From positions 1 to 22,596 of the forward strand of contig CAJTMV010000050.1 of the NCBI GenBank assembly GCA_910577225.1: a DNA stretch of 22,596 nt, written 5' to 3'. The notes beneath the pieces are model-generated. The model searched no databases and was not told the DNA's origin. It saw only the letters and a list, made by a program, of their open reading frames with translations. Shown in pieces: positions 1 to 9,190 of this stretch. Origin of the DNA: an uncultured Eubacterium sp. GTDB taxonomy: Bacteria > Bacillota > Clostridia > Lachnospirales > Lachnospiraceae. How positions within the stretch are numbered: the first letter of the stretch is position 1; each line of letters starts with the position of its first letter. Position numbers and translations under genes: made by a program.

Positions 1-20
1 AGGATCAAACTCTCATGTTC
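1..20 (-). rRNA. rrs: 16S rRNA gene, 5' end only (cut by window edge)
   Basis: The reverse complement of bases 1-13 is AGAGTTTGATCCT, the universal 5' sequence of bacterial 16S rRNA (E. coli position 8 onward). By analogy the mature 5' end lies near base 20. Transcription runs leftward out of the window, away from the origin, so it follows replication. Tandem promoters lie about 275-410 bp upstream. Only the first ~20 nt are visible. Confidence 0.93.
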
Positions 21-288
21 TGATATTTGTCCCGTCAAGAATCTGCTTGGCTAATTTGTTTCAACCGATTCTTCACTGTTTTAAAGGTGTGTCTTCATTC
101 TTTCCATACCGAAATTATCTGTTTCACAGACCTGTCCGGATACTTATCTAACAAAAACACTGTTCTCAAATGGAACTGTCTCATTTAAGATACAAACTTC
201 CATTTATGGAATTTACTCAAGTTCTTTTCTGAATCTTTCAAGGTTATTTCACTGTTCAGTTATCAATGTACTTGGTTGCCTTAGCAAC
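21..288 (-). other. 16S rRNA leader region
   Basis: This gene-free stretch lies between the inner rRNA promoter and the 16S 5' end and should be the transcribed spacer removed by RNase III and other processing. On the minus strand the segment near 255-275 reads TTGATAACTGAACAG, similar to the sequence often seen around rRNA leader antitermination elements in Firmicutes, but I cannot call a boxA with confidence. No coding potential is seen. Confidence 0.55.
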
Positions 289-294
289 TTTGAT

Positions 295-323
295 ATTATA
301 TCATATCGTTTTTATCTTGTCAA
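295..323 (-). promoter_or_regulatory. rRNA promoter P2 (inner)
   Basis: On the minus strand a perfect -35 TTGACA (318-323) and a perfect -10 TATAAT (295-300) are separated by exactly 17 bp. Transcription would start near base 288 and run into the 16S gene. A perfect consensus at optimal spacing fits the very strong expression of rRNA operons. Confidence 0.9.
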
Positions 324-401
324 CAACTTTTTTATTTTTTTGTATTTTTTTTATACTTCTTTGTTGCTTTTCTTATTTAGTTGAATGACTCGAACTTCTG
401 T

Positions 402-430
402 ATACTACCATATTTGTTGTTTTTTGTCAA
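402..430 (-). promoter_or_regulatory. rRNA promoter P1 (outer)
   Basis: On the minus strand a -35 TTGACA (425-430) and -10 TAGTAT (402-407) are 17 bp apart, 107 bp upstream of the inner promoter. Together they form the tandem promoter pair typical of rRNA operons. It sits just downstream of the tRNA-Ser gene on the same strand, so tRNA read-through could also enter the rRNA operon. Confidence 0.85.
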
Positions 431-470
431 CAACTTTTTTTATTTTTCTGTTGCTTTCCAAAAAACAAAA

Positions 471-558
471 CGGAGAAGGAGGGATTTGAACCCTCGCGCC
501 GGTTACCCGACCTATACCCTTAGCAGGGGCACCTCTTCGGCCACTTGAGTACTTCTCC
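471..558 (-). tRNA. tRNA-Ser (anticodon GCT)
   Basis: The minus strand folds as a class II (long variable arm) tRNA of 88 nt. The acceptor stem GGAGAAG (558-552) pairs with CTTCTCC (478-472), with discriminator G at 471. The T-loop reads GGGTTCAAATCCC. The anticodon loop CTGCTAA gives GCT, reading serine AGC/AGU codons, and the long variable arm agrees with serine. CCA is not encoded: the next bases are TTT, so the 3' end must be added by the CCA enzyme. A T-rich run follows and may end transcription. Confidence 0.96.
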
Positions 559-601
559 AAATTTCTTTTTTAAAATCTGTTTGCGTCACAACGCAAAAAT
601 G

Positions 602-630
602 ATTTTACATGCATTTTGATCATTTGTCAA
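602..630 (-). promoter_or_regulatory. Promoter of tRNA-Ser
   Basis: On the minus strand a perfect -35 TTGACA (625-630) and -10 TAAAAT (602-607) have a 17-bp spacer. Transcription would start near base 595 and read into the tRNA gene at 558. Just after the predicted start lies a small inverted repeat, TTTGCG / CGCAAA, around 580-597, which could fold in the short leader. Confidence 0.8.
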
Positions 631-692
631 TATGTTTTTTTAAATTTTTTCAAATTTATTTTTTACTGCCTTTTTTCGCTATTCTTTTCACT

Positions 693-1253
693 TTACATGT
701 GCTTTTTATATTTATTTGCCGCAATTTCATATAAATTATTCCCATCGCTGTCAATTACAACGACCAACGGAAAATTTTCCACTTCCAGCTTTCGGATCGC
801 TTCCGTTCCCAAATCTTCATAGCAAACAATTTCGGATTTCTTAATACATTTGGATATGATTGCACCCGCACCTCCGACTGCAGCAAAATAAACGGCTTTA
901 TTTCTGATAATCGCGTTTCTCACTTCTTCAGATCGCTTTCCCTTCCCTATCATTGCCTTCTGTCCAAGATCCAGAAGTTCAGGCGCATACTTATCCATAC
1001 GACTTGCTGTCGTAGGACCAGCTGAGCCGATCACCTGCCCTTTTCTTGCAGGTGAAGGCCCCATATAATATATCGCGGCATTCTCAATATCGAACGGGAG
1101 CGTTTCATTATGATCCAACGCCTCTGCCATTCGTTTATGTGCAGCGTCTCGTGCAGTATAAATAATCCCTGACAGATACACATAATCTCCTGCTTTTAAT
1201 TCCTTTGTAATATTTTCAGTAATTGGTGTAGAAATATATTTATCCATTCTCAT
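693..1253 (-). CDS. Fumarate hydratase class I, beta subunit
   Basis: This is the C-terminal (beta) half of the iron-sulfur class I fumarase/L(+)-tartrate dehydratase family, which interconverts fumarate and malate in the cytosol. The 186-aa length fits the usual beta subunit. The block GSAGPTTASRMDKYAP (residues about 77-92) and KAVYFAAVGGAGA (about 119-131) are family signatures. It follows the alpha-subunit gene by 63 nt on the same strand, so the two should make one enzyme. A start two codons further in (ATG at 1247) has slightly better placed purines (GAGAGA) upstream. Substrate choice between fumarate and tartrate cannot be told from sequence; fumarase is the likelier role in anaerobic Clostridia. 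Confidence 0.88.
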   Translation of the reverse strand: MRMDKYISTPITENITKELKAGDYVYLSGIIYTARDAAHKRMAEALDHNETLPFDIENAAIYYMGPSPARKGQVIGSAGPTTASRMDKYAPELLDLGQKAMIGKGKRSEEVRNAIIRNKAVYFAAVGGAGAIISKCIKKSEIVCYEDLGTEAIRKLEVENFPLVVVIDSDGNNLYEIAANKYKKHM

Positions 1254-1316
1254 TCTCTCTTCGTTTTCTTCTTACATTATGCAATTCTCTTATTTTATCT
1301 GTATCTGATCAGTTTT

Positions 1317-2159
1317 TTATATGGATCTTTTTACATGTCGCGCGACATGACAACAAATATTAACCGCTACAGGCAGTCCTGCTATATGTGTCGGATAAGT
1401 ATTGATATTCACGCCCAAAGCAGTTGTCGTACCGCCCAGTCCTCCCGGTCCGATTCCAAGCGCATTAATTTTTTCCAGCATTTCCTTTTCTAACTCTCGT
1501 ACATAAGGTATTTCCGAATGTGTATCGATATCCCGGGTAAGTGCCTGCTTTGCTAAAATAGCGCATTTTTCGAAATCTCCGCCAATACCAACCCCGACCA
1601 CCATCGGCGGACATGCGTTCGGCCCGGCTTCATTTACTGTATTTATAATTGCAGCTTTGACTCCTTCTATACCATCTGCGGGTTTTAACATATAAATTCT
1701 GCTCATATTTTCGCTTCCAAACCCTTTTGGAGCCACAGTAATAGTAAGCCTGTCGCCTGGCACAATTCGATAATGAATAATGCCAGGCGTATTATCCTTT
1801 GTATTTTCGCGGAATATCGGATCCCCTACTACAGATTTACGCAAATATCCATCCTGATATCCTCTGCGTATCCCTTCGTTTACAGCGTCTTCGATCGCAA
1901 TTCCATCAATATGTATATCCTGACCTGCGTCTAAAAATACGACTGCCATTCCGGTATCCTGGCAGATTGGTATCTGATCTGCGGCGGCAATTTCCATATT
2001 TTCCTCAAGCTGACTTAAAATCTGGCAGCCAAGAGAAGATTCTTCTTTACTTTTTGATCGTGCGATCGCATTTGTAATATCTTTTGAAAGATGCAAATTT
2101 GCTTCTATACACATTTCGCTGATATTTTTGATAATTTCATCTGTATGGATTGTTCTCAT
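1317..2159 (-). CDS. Fumarate hydratase class I, alpha subunit
   Basis: This is the N-terminal (alpha) domain of two-subunit class I fumarase, which carries the oxygen-sensitive [4Fe-4S] cluster. With the chosen start it is 280 aa. Likely cluster cysteines are C66 in ICQDTG, C183 in NACPP and C269/C270 in NICCH. Glycine-rich segments (GVGIGGDF near 189; GIGPGGLGG near 235) match the family. The ATG at 2159 is preferred over the one at 2174 because it alone has a good Shine-Dalgarno sequence (AAGGAG, 6 nt upstream) and gives the family's usual MRTIH-type N-terminus. It starts 27 nt after the gyrA stop, so it may be co-transcribed with the gyrase genes; the pairing has no obvious functional logic. 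Confidence 0.92.
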   Translation of the reverse strand: MRTIHTDEIIKNISEMCIEANLHLSKDITNAIARSKSKEESSLGCQILSQLEENMEIAAADQIPICQDTGMAVVFLDAGQDIHIDGIAIEDAVNEGIRRGYQDGYLRKSVVGDPIFRENTKDNTPGIIHYRIVPGDRLTITVAPKGFGSENMSRIYMLKPADGIEGVKAAIINTVNEAGPNACPPMVVGVGIGGDFEKCAILAKQALTRDIDTHSEIPYVRELEKEMLEKINALGIGPGGLGGTTTALGVNINTYPTHIAGLPVAVNICCHVARHVKRSI

Positions 2160-2186
2160 AGCCGTCTCCTTCATCTCAGAGTGATA

Positions 2187-4775
2187 CTATACATCTTCTG
2201 TTTCGTGATCCGCATCGTCTTTCACATCTTTCTGTGCACGTTCTAACAGCTCTTCGATCTGTGAAGAAGTATGATCCGCATCCGTTTCCTCTGCTCCTTC
2301 TCTTACCTCATCCTCTTCATCATCTTCTTTTGTATCTGCTTCCCGCACTTTTGTAAGACTTGCAACTTTAACATCCGGCTCCAGATTCATCAGCTTAACC
2401 CCCGAAGTAACCCTGGACAATACAGAAATTCCGGCAACTGGCATACGGATAATAATCCCTTCAGTCGTAATCATCATAATTTCATTTTCTTTGCTGACTG
2501 CTTTCACACCTATAATATTTCCCGTTTTTTCTGTAATTTTATAGCATTTTACGCCTTTTCCACCACGATTTTGCGACGTAAATTCATCCATGAGCGTACA
2601 TTTGCCCATACCTTTTTCAGAAACTGCCAGAAGCATTTCACCCTGCGTATTTAACTGCATGCCGACTACTTCGTCTCCTGCTGCCAGATTCATGCCAATC
2701 ACTCCGATAGAATTTCTTCCTGTTTTTCGGACATCTTTTTCATTAAACCTGATACACTGACCATATTTTGTGACCAGAATGATATCTTTGTCATCATCTG
2801 TCAGCTTTACTTCAATCAATTCGTCATCTTCACGCAGACTGATTGCCGCCAGTCCTGTTTTTCGAATATTTGCATACTCCAAAATCGGAGTCTTTTTTAC
2901 AATTCCCCTTTTTGTCGCCATAAACAAATATTCGCCTTTTTTATATTCCCGAATCGGTATAAGCGCCGTAATCTTTTCTCCCGGCTGAAGTTGTAAAATA
3001 TTGATAATTGCCGTTCCTCTGGAAGTACGTCCGGCCTCTGGAATCTCATATCCTTTCATACGATACACACGACCTGTGTTCGTAAAAAACATCAGATAAT
3101 GATGTGATGTCGTCATCAGCAATTCTTCGATATAATCATCCTCGATCGTCTCCATGCCTTTGATCCCACGGCCTCCGCGATGCTGACTGCGGAAATTATC
3201 CATGCTCATACGCTTAATATATCCCAGCTTTGTCATTGTGATAATCGTATTTGTCACAGGTATCATATCAGCCATGGAGATATCCAGTTCATCATAGCTG
3301 ATGGATGTTCTTCTCTCATCGCTGTATTTTTGCGAAATAAGAAGGATTTCTTCACGAATCACACCCAGTAATTTCTTCACATCCGAAAGGATTGCTTTAT
3401 AATACGCAATCTTTTCTTCCAGTTCTTTATATTCGCCTTCAATTTTTTCCCGCTCCAGACCGGTCAGTGCACGCAGACGCATATCTACAATTGCCTGTGC
3501 CTGTGCATCCGTCAGTCCGAATCGTTCCATTAACTTTTCCTTCGCCTGCGCAGTCGTTCTGCTGCCGCGAATAATCGCAATAACCTCGTCGATGTGATCC
3601 AGGGCAATCAGCAGTCCTTCTAAAATATGAGAACGCTCTTCAGCCTTATTCAGATCATATCTGGTTCTTCTTGTAACTACTTCTTTTTGATGGAGCAGAT
3701 AATACTGCAGCATTTGCTTGAGATTCAGTATTTTCGGCTGATCGTTCACAAGCGACAGCATAATCACGCCAAAAGTATCCTGCAGCTGCGTATGTTTATA
3801 TAACTGGTTCAGTATCATATTTGGACTTACGTCTTTACGCAGTTCAATACAAATACGCATTCCCTGTCTGTCCGATTCATCGCGCAGCGCGGTAATCCCG
3901 TCTACTTTTTTATCACGAACAAGATCTGCTATTTTTTCAATGAGTCTGGCTTTATTAACCATAAACGGCAATTCTGTAACAATAATACGATTTTTACCGT
4001 TATTCATCGGCTCAATATTTGAAATTGCGCGGACTCTTATTTTTCCTTTTCCGGTTCGGTAAGCCTCGTTAATTCCAGCCGTACCAAGAATACTGCCGCC
4101 GGTAGGAAAATCTGGTCCTTTTACGATAGCAAGCAGTTCTTCAATATCTGTCTCCCGATCCTGCTCGACCTCGTTATCAATAATCTTTACAACGGCATCG
4201 ATAACCTCCCGCAGATTATGCGGAGGAATATTCGTAGCCATTCCTACCGCAATACCAGTCGTACCATTTACCAAAAGGTTCGGAAAACGGGAAGGAAGCA
4301 CTACAGGCTCTTTTTCTGTTTCGTCAAAGTTTGGCCTGAAATCAACAGTATCTTTATTGATATCTGCAAGCATCTCCATAGAAATTTTACTAAGTCTTGC
4401 TTCCGTATATCGCATCGCAGCGGCTCCGTCACCGTCTACCGAACCAAAATTTCCATGTCCATCCACAAGCGGATATCTCGTAGACCATTCCTGCGCCATA
4501 TTAACCAACGCGCCATAAATAGAACTGTCTCCATGCGGATGATACTTACCCATCGTATCGCCGACAATACGTGCACATTTACGGTGCGGTTTGTCCGGTC
4601 CGTTATTTAACTCGATCATGGAAAACAAAACTCTGCGCTGTACCGGCTTTAATCCATCCCTGACATCCGGCAAAGCTCTGGACGCAATGACACTCATCGC
4701 ATAATTAATATACGATGATTCCATCGTTCCTTTCAGATCTACGTCATGGATTTGATCAAATATCTTATCATCCAT
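2187..4775 (-). CDS. gyrA: DNA gyrase subunit A
   Basis: GyrA is the breakage-reunion subunit of type IIA topoisomerase; with GyrB it introduces negative supercoils. The 862-aa protein has the catalytic tyrosine Y123 in AAMRYTEAR. The quinolone-binding region is HPHGDSSIYG (79-88): S84 matches E. coli S83, while the position of E. coli D87 is G88. The C-terminal wrapping domain carries the GyrA box QHRGGRG (531-537), which separates gyrase from topoisomerase IV. The tail beyond about residue 805 is strongly acidic. The start has an AGGGGG Shine-Dalgarno overlapping the gyrB stop region; gyrB ends 12 nt upstream, so the two are translated from one operon. Confidence 0.98.
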   Translation of the reverse strand: MDDKIFDQIHDVDLKGTMESSYINYAMSVIASRALPDVRDGLKPVQRRVLFSMIELNNGPDKPHRKCARIVGDTMGKYHPHGDSSIYGALVNMAQEWSTRYPLVDGHGNFGSVDGDGAAAMRYTEARLSKISMEMLADINKDTVDFRPNFDETEKEPVVLPSRFPNLLVNGTTGIAVGMATNIPPHNLREVIDAVVKIIDNEVEQDRETDIEELLAIVKGPDFPTGGSILGTAGINEAYRTGKGKIRVRAISNIEPMNNGKNRIIVTELPFMVNKARLIEKIADLVRDKKVDGITALRDESDRQGMRICIELRKDVSPNMILNQLYKHTQLQDTFGVIMLSLVNDQPKILNLKQMLQYYLLHQKEVVTRRTRYDLNKAEERSHILEGLLIALDHIDEVIAIIRGSRTTAQAKEKLMERFGLTDAQAQAIVDMRLRALTGLEREKIEGEYKELEEKIAYYKAILSDVKKLLGVIREEILLISQKYSDERRTSISYDELDISMADMIPVTNTIITMTKLGYIKRMSMDNFRSQHRGGRGIKGMETIEDDYIEELLMTTSHHYLMFFTNTGRVYRMKGYEIPEAGRTSRGTAIINILQLQPGEKITALIPIREYKKGEYLFMATKRGIVKKTPILEYANIRKTGLAAISLREDDELIEVKLTDDDKDIILVTKYGQCIRFNEKDVRKTGRNSIGVIGMNLAAGDEVVGMQLNTQGEMLLAVSEKGMGKCTLMDEFTSQNRGGKGVKCYKITEKTGNIIGVKAVSKENEIMMITTEGIIIRMPVAGISVLSRVTSGVKLMNLEPDVKVASLTKVREADTKEDDEEDEVREGAEETDADHTSSQIEELLERAQKDVKDDADHETEDV

Positions 4776-4787
4776 TTAATTTACCCC

Positions 4788-6710
4788 CTAAATATCCAAA
4801 TTCTGAACCTTTGGTGCGTTTTCCTCTATAAATTCCCGTCTAGGCTCTACTTTGTCGCCCATTAAGGTAGTAAATGTCAGGTCGATCGCTGAAGAATTTT
4901 CATCATCTATCAAAACCCTTTTCAAAACACGTTTTTCCGGATCCATCGTTGTCTCCCACAACTGATCGGAATCCATCTCCCCAAGTCCTTTATATCTCTG
5001 AATTTTATTGTTTCCATCACGCCCGATCTCCTGAAGGATTTTTTCGAGCTCTTTTTCATCATAGGCATACCACACATTTTTATTTTTTTCTATTTTAAAC
5101 AATGGCGGAGTAGCCAGATAAATATGCCCCTGACGAATCAGATCCGGCATAAAACGATACAAAAACGTAAGCATCAGCGTACTGATATGTGCGCCGTCCA
5201 CATCTGCGTCTGTCATTATAATAATTTTGTGATATCTGAGTCTTGTAATGTCAAAGTCTTCCTGAATACCTGTTCCAAATGCAGTGATCATTGCTTTAAT
5301 TTCAGCGTTTCCATAAATTTTATCCAGGCGTGCCTTTTCCACATTTAAGATTTTTCCCCGCAGCGGCAGTATTGCCTGCGTTGCCCGATTTCTGGCCGTC
5401 TTTGCTGAGCCGCCGGCCGAATCTCCTTCCACGATAAATATCTCGCAGTTTTTCGGATCTCTGTCTGAACAGTCTGCCAGTTTTCCGGGAAGAGACGTAC
5501 TTTCCAGGGCGGTTTTTCTGCGTGTCAGATCTCTGGCTTTTCTGGCCGCGTCTCTGGCTCGCTGGGCCAGCAGAGATTTTTCACAAATTGCTTTTGCAAC
5601 CTGCGGATTTTGCTCCAGATAATACGTCAGCTGCTCGCTTACCACAGAATCGACCGCTCCTCTGGCTTCGCTGTTCCCCAGCTTTTGTTTGGTCTGGCCT
5701 TCAAACTGCGGTTCCTCTATTTTGATACTGATAATCGCGGTCATACCTTCGCGAATATCTTCGCCTGTCAGAGCAGGATCGTTATCTTTTAATATTTTGT
5801 TCGCCCTTGCATAAGCATTGAAGGTCTTCGTAACTGCATTCCGAAAACCTGCCAGATGCGTGCCCCCTTCCGGTGTAACAATATTGTTTACAAAACTGTA
5901 AGTAGCGTCGTTATATGAATCGTTATGCTGAAGAGCCACTTCAACCATAACCTGATCTTTCTGACCTTCACAATAGATAACATCCGGATATAAGGCTTCC
6001 TGGCTGCGATTTAAGTAAGTGACAAACTCTTTGATTCCGCCTGCATAATGAAATTCATGCATACGCACCGGATCGTCCCGTTTATCTTTTAGTACAATCC
6101 GAAGTCCTTTTGTCAAAAAAGCGGTTTCACGCAAACGCTGTTTTAACGTATCATAATCAAAAACAGTATCTTCAAAAATCGTATCATCTGGTAAAAACGT
6201 AACTTTTGTTCCGGTTTTTTGCGGATCACAGGTACCGGTTTCTTTTAAAGGATACATCGTAACGCCGCGCTCATAACGCTGTTTATAGACTTTTCCATCC
6301 AGACAAATCTCAACTTCCAGCCAGTTTGACAGCGCATTTACAACAGAAGCCCCTACTCCATGCAGTCCGCCGGACACTTTATATCCTCCGCCGCCAAATT
6401 TACCTCCTGCATGAAGTACCGTAAATACAACCTCTACAGCAGGAAGACCAGCTTTATGATTTAATCCGGTTGGAATTCCCCTTCCATCATCGATAACTGT
6501 AATAGAATTATCCGGATGAATCTTTACTTCAATATTCTGACAATAACCCGCAAGCGCTTCGTCTACAGAATTATCTACAATCTCATAAACAAGATGATGT
6601 AATCCCCTTGATGATGTACTCCCTATATACATTCCCGGTCTCTTGCGTACTGCTTCCAGTCCTTCCAGTATCTGAATCTGATCAGCACCATAATTATTTT
6701 CGATAGCCAT
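4788..6710 (-). CDS. gyrB: DNA gyrase subunit B
   Basis: GyrB is the ATPase subunit of gyrase. The 640 aa match the short GyrB form of most bacteria. The GHKL ATP-binding fold shows E43 (general base) and N47 in YEIVDNSVDEA, the DDGRGIPTG loop (about 74-82) and the glycine-rich lid GGLHGVGASVV (114-124). The TOPRIM domain carries EGDSAGG (428-434) and the metal-binding DADVDG (501-506), followed by QRYKGLGEMD. A perfect AGGAGG lies 7 nt before the ATG. recF ends 36 nt upstream on the same strand. Confidence 0.98.
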   Translation of the reverse strand: MAIENNYGADQIQILEGLEAVRKRPGMYIGSTSSRGLHHLVYEIVDNSVDEALAGYCQNIEVKIHPDNSITVIDDGRGIPTGLNHKAGLPAVEVVFTVLHAGGKFGGGGYKVSGGLHGVGASVVNALSNWLEVEICLDGKVYKQRYERGVTMYPLKETGTCDPQKTGTKVTFLPDDTIFEDTVFDYDTLKQRLRETAFLTKGLRIVLKDKRDDPVRMHEFHYAGGIKEFVTYLNRSQEALYPDVIYCEGQKDQVMVEVALQHNDSYNDATYSFVNNIVTPEGGTHLAGFRNAVTKTFNAYARANKILKDNDPALTGEDIREGMTAIISIKIEEPQFEGQTKQKLGNSEARGAVDSVVSEQLTYYLEQNPQVAKAICEKSLLAQRARDAARKARDLTRRKTALESTSLPGKLADCSDRDPKNCEIFIVEGDSAGGSAKTARNRATQAILPLRGKILNVEKARLDKIYGNAEIKAMITAFGTGIQEDFDITRLRYHKIIIMTDADVDGAHISTLMLTFLYRFMPDLIRQGHIYLATPPLFKIEKNKNVWYAYDEKELEKILQEIGRDGNNKIQRYKGLGEMDSDQLWETTMDPEKRVLKRVLIDDENSSAIDLTFTTLMGDKVEPRREFIEENAPKVQNLDI

Positions 6711-6746
6711 ATGTCATCCTCCTGATCTTCTGCATCGGTTTATCGG

Positions 6747-7829
6747 TTATTTTAATTTTACATGTCCGCTTTTCACCTCAAATACACGGTCAATCTGAAA
6801 ACGATTTTTTACAAATTCATCCAGTCCTGTACATGTGATAATTGTCTGAATATCATGAATACTCGCAAGCAGATAATTCTGTCTGCTGCTGTCAAGCTCC
6901 GACAAAACGTCATCGAGTAATAACACAGGCGTATCATGAATCATCTTTTTTACCAGTTTAATTTCAGACAGTTTCAACGACAATGCCGAAGTTCTCTGCT
7001 GTCCCTGAGAACCATATTTACGAATATCTGCGTCGCCTATCTGAAACAGCAGATCATCCCGATGGGGACCCACTGAAGTCTGACAATATTTCATATCTTT
7101 TTCACGTGCCGCTGCCAATGCTGATTCAAACTGATCGAAAGCGATAGCAGGCTCATAAGATAATCGTAATTCTTCCCGATTTCCGGAAATACTCTTATGA
7201 ATATTCCATACGATTTCTCCCAGTTCCTCAACAAACGAGCTTCTGCGGCTTATGATACGTTTCCCATACTCTGATAACTGCATATCCCAGACCGAAAGCG
7301 TATCTGCTAATTCCCGACGAAAAACCAGATCTTTCAATAATTTATTTCTTTGATTCAGAATTTTATTATAATTCGTCAGATCAGACAAATAAATCTTATC
7401 CAACTGGCATAATTCCAAATCCAGAAAACGTCTGCGCATGGAAGGACCGTTTTTTATAATGTTCAGATCCTCCGGCGAAAAAAAAACGATATTTAAAATC
7501 CCAAATAAAGAAGCTGCTTTTTTGATTGGAATTTTGTTTACAGCGATTCCTTTCGAACGATTTTTTTTCAGATGAATGTCTATCTGATATTCCTGATCAT
7601 TTTTTTCCACCAACGTACGAATATGAGATTCTTCTTTTTCAAACTGAATCATCTCTTTATCTTTGCTTCCTTTATGAGATTTCGTTGTACCGCTAACATA
7701 AGCGGCTTCCAATACGTTTGTTTTTCCCTGCGCATTATCTCCAAAAAGAATATTTGTTCCTTCAGTAAATTCAATCCTCAAATCTTCATAATTACGAAAA
7801 TTTTTTAATTCGATGGATTTAATTAGCAT
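6747..7829 (-). CDS. recF: DNA replication and repair protein RecF
   Basis: RecF is an SMC-like ATPase that with RecO and RecR loads RecA at single-strand gaps. The 360 aa show Walker A GDNAQGKT (30-37), the ABC signature region YGSQGQQRTSA (272-282) and Walker B LLLDDVLSELD (about 303-313). The ATG overlaps the end of the S4-domain gene by 7 nt and has no clear Shine-Dalgarno sequence, which suggests translational coupling to that gene. The pairing yaaA-recF is a standard part of Firmicute origin regions. Confidence 0.96.
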   Translation of the reverse strand: MLIKSIELKNFRNYEDLRIEFTEGTNILFGDNAQGKTNVLEAAYVSGTTKSHKGSKDKEMIQFEKEESHIRTLVEKNDQEYQIDIHLKKNRSKGIAVNKIPIKKAASLFGILNIVFFSPEDLNIIKNGPSMRRRFLDLELCQLDKIYLSDLTNYNKILNQRNKLLKDLVFRRELADTLSVWDMQLSEYGKRIISRRSSFVEELGEIVWNIHKSISGNREELRLSYEPAIAFDQFESALAAAREKDMKYCQTSVGPHRDDLLFQIGDADIRKYGSQGQQRTSALSLKLSEIKLVKKMIHDTPVLLLDDVLSELDSSRQNYLLASIHDIQTIITCTGLDEFVKNRFQIDRVFEVKSGHVKLK

Positions 7830-8035
7830 TGCAATATTTTTGTTGTCTCACCATTGTAAGTGACAACGTCTCCATTATGAAGTTTTTTTCCGCGCTGAAG
7901 TTCTACTTCTCCGTTCACTTTCACTTTTCCCTGGTGGATTACTATTTTTGCTTCCAGTCCGGAACCAACCATTCCGGAGAGCTTAAGTACCTGACCCAAT
8001 TTGATATACTGATCTTTTATATTTACTTTACTCAA
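7823..8035 (-). CDS. S4-domain RNA-binding protein YaaA/RlbA
   Basis: This is a small S4-like RNA-binding protein found between dnaN and recF in Firmicutes, linked to ribosomes or RNA binding in Bacillus; its exact role here is inferred. The S4 core runs from IKLGQVLKLSGMVGSG to RGKKLHNGDVV. A TTG start at 8035 (70 aa) is chosen because GAGG lies 6 nt upstream and the length before the IKLGQ motif then matches the family. A longer frame begins with TTG at 8053 but has no Shine-Dalgarno sequence. dnaN ends about 21 nt upstream of the chosen start, and the stop overlaps the recF start. Confidence 0.88.
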   Translation of the reverse strand: MSKVNIKDQYIKLGQVLKLSGMVGSGLEAKIVIHQGKVKVNGEVELQRGKKLHNGDVVTYNGETTKILQC

Positions 8036-8056
8036 AATTTTCCTCACTTTCAATCA

Positions 8057-9169
8057 TTAATTGTCTGCAGTATTAAAATTTACCGGTAAAATCAGATAAA
8101 TGTAATCGTCGTTATCATTTCGAATAAAACAAGGAGCTTTAGGATTTACCATATACAAAGTAACTTCTTCTTCATCGATAACGCGCAGCGCATCGATAAA
8201 GAATTTTGGATTAAATCCAATCATCATATTTTTTCCTTCTTTTTCAATCCCTATATCTTCATTCATGGAACCAATGTAAGAAGATATTTTTAATTCCATA
8301 TATTCTTCTTTAATATCCATAATGATCGGCTTTTTGTCATTTTCTTTTACTAAAAGCGTGGCACGATCGATACACCCAAGAAGTACCCGTTTATTTATTC
8401 GGATTTTTGTTTCATACGCTGAAGACAGCATCTGATCGATCTTAAAATATTCTCCGTCGATTAATCTTGATACAACTGTAGTGTTTTCAAATTCAAAAAT
8501 AATATGATTATCTGTTATGAAAATATCTACGTTCTCTTCAGTCGATCCCGGCAGGATTTTACTGATTTCCTGCAGCGTCTTTCCTGGTACGACGACTTTT
8601 TTATCTTCAGAATTGTTCTTTAATTCAATATTGCGAATGGAAATCCGATGACCATCCAGAGATACGACCTTGAGTTTATTTTCATTTATTTCAAATAATT
8701 CTCCTGTCATCAGCTTGTTTGTATCGTTATCTGCAATTGAAAAAATAGTCTGTCGGATGATTTCTTTTAATGTAAACTGAGTAATGGAAACCGGTCTGTT
8801 TTTTTCTATATCAGGCAAATAAGAAAAATCGTCTCCTGTTTTTCCTATAATATTGAATTTTGACTTTTCGCATGTAATCGTTGTTTTCAATTTTTCATCT
8901 GTCGTAATTACAATATCGTTATCTGGAAGTTTACGTACAATTTCTGAAAAAATTTTAGCGTCCAAAGCGATAATTCCCGGTTCTTCAATAGTACCTTCTA
9001 TAATTGTTTCAATTCCAAGTTCCATATCGTTTGCAATTAATTTAATGTTATCTTTGGAAGCGTCGATCAGGAGGCATTCCAATATAGGCATTGTAGTTCT
9101 TGTCGGAACTGCCTTGATTGCAATATTTACTCCGTAAAGCAGGTTTACTTTTGAACAAATCAGCTTCAT
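8057..9169 (-). CDS. dnaN: DNA polymerase III subunit beta (sliding clamp)
   Basis: DnaN is the ring-shaped processivity clamp of the replicative polymerase. The 370 aa are full length for the family (three repeated clamp domains) and begin with MKLICSKVNLLYGV, a typical clamp start. LDGHRIS near residue 170 and the C-terminal YLILPVN are conserved blocks. The ATG has an AAAGGAG Shine-Dalgarno 8 nt upstream. It follows dnaA across the 315-bp origin spacer and leads the compact dnaN-yaaA-recF-gyrB-gyrA cluster. I found no convincing -35/-10 pair for its own promoter in the spacer. Confidence 0.97.
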   Translation of the reverse strand: MKLICSKVNLLYGVNIAIKAVPTRTTMPILECLLIDASKDNIKLIANDMELGIETIIEGTIEEPGIIALDAKIFSEIVRKLPDNDIVITTDEKLKTTITCEKSKFNIIGKTGDDFSYLPDIEKNRPVSITQFTLKEIIRQTIFSIADNDTNKLMTGELFEINENKLKVVSLDGHRISIRNIELKNNSEDKKVVVPGKTLQEISKILPGSTEENVDIFITDNHIIFEFENTTVVSRLIDGEYFKIDQMLSSAYETKIRINKRVLLGCIDRATLLVKENDKKPIIMDIKEEYMELKISSYIGSMNEDIGIEKEGKNMMIGFNPKFFIDALRVIDEEEVTLYMVNPKAPCFIRNDNDDYIYLILPVNFNTADN

Positions 9170-9190
9170 GTGTACAACTCCTTTCGGGGT

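Noticed and set aside
580..597. Hairpin before tRNA-Ser as a terminator or T-box
   Set aside because: The stem is 6 bp, lacks a T-run on the minus strand, and the leader is too short for a T-box.
4218..4610. Plus-strand open frames inside gyrA, gyrB and other long genes
   Set aside because: They lie opposite well-supported conserved genes and show no protein family pattern or start signals.
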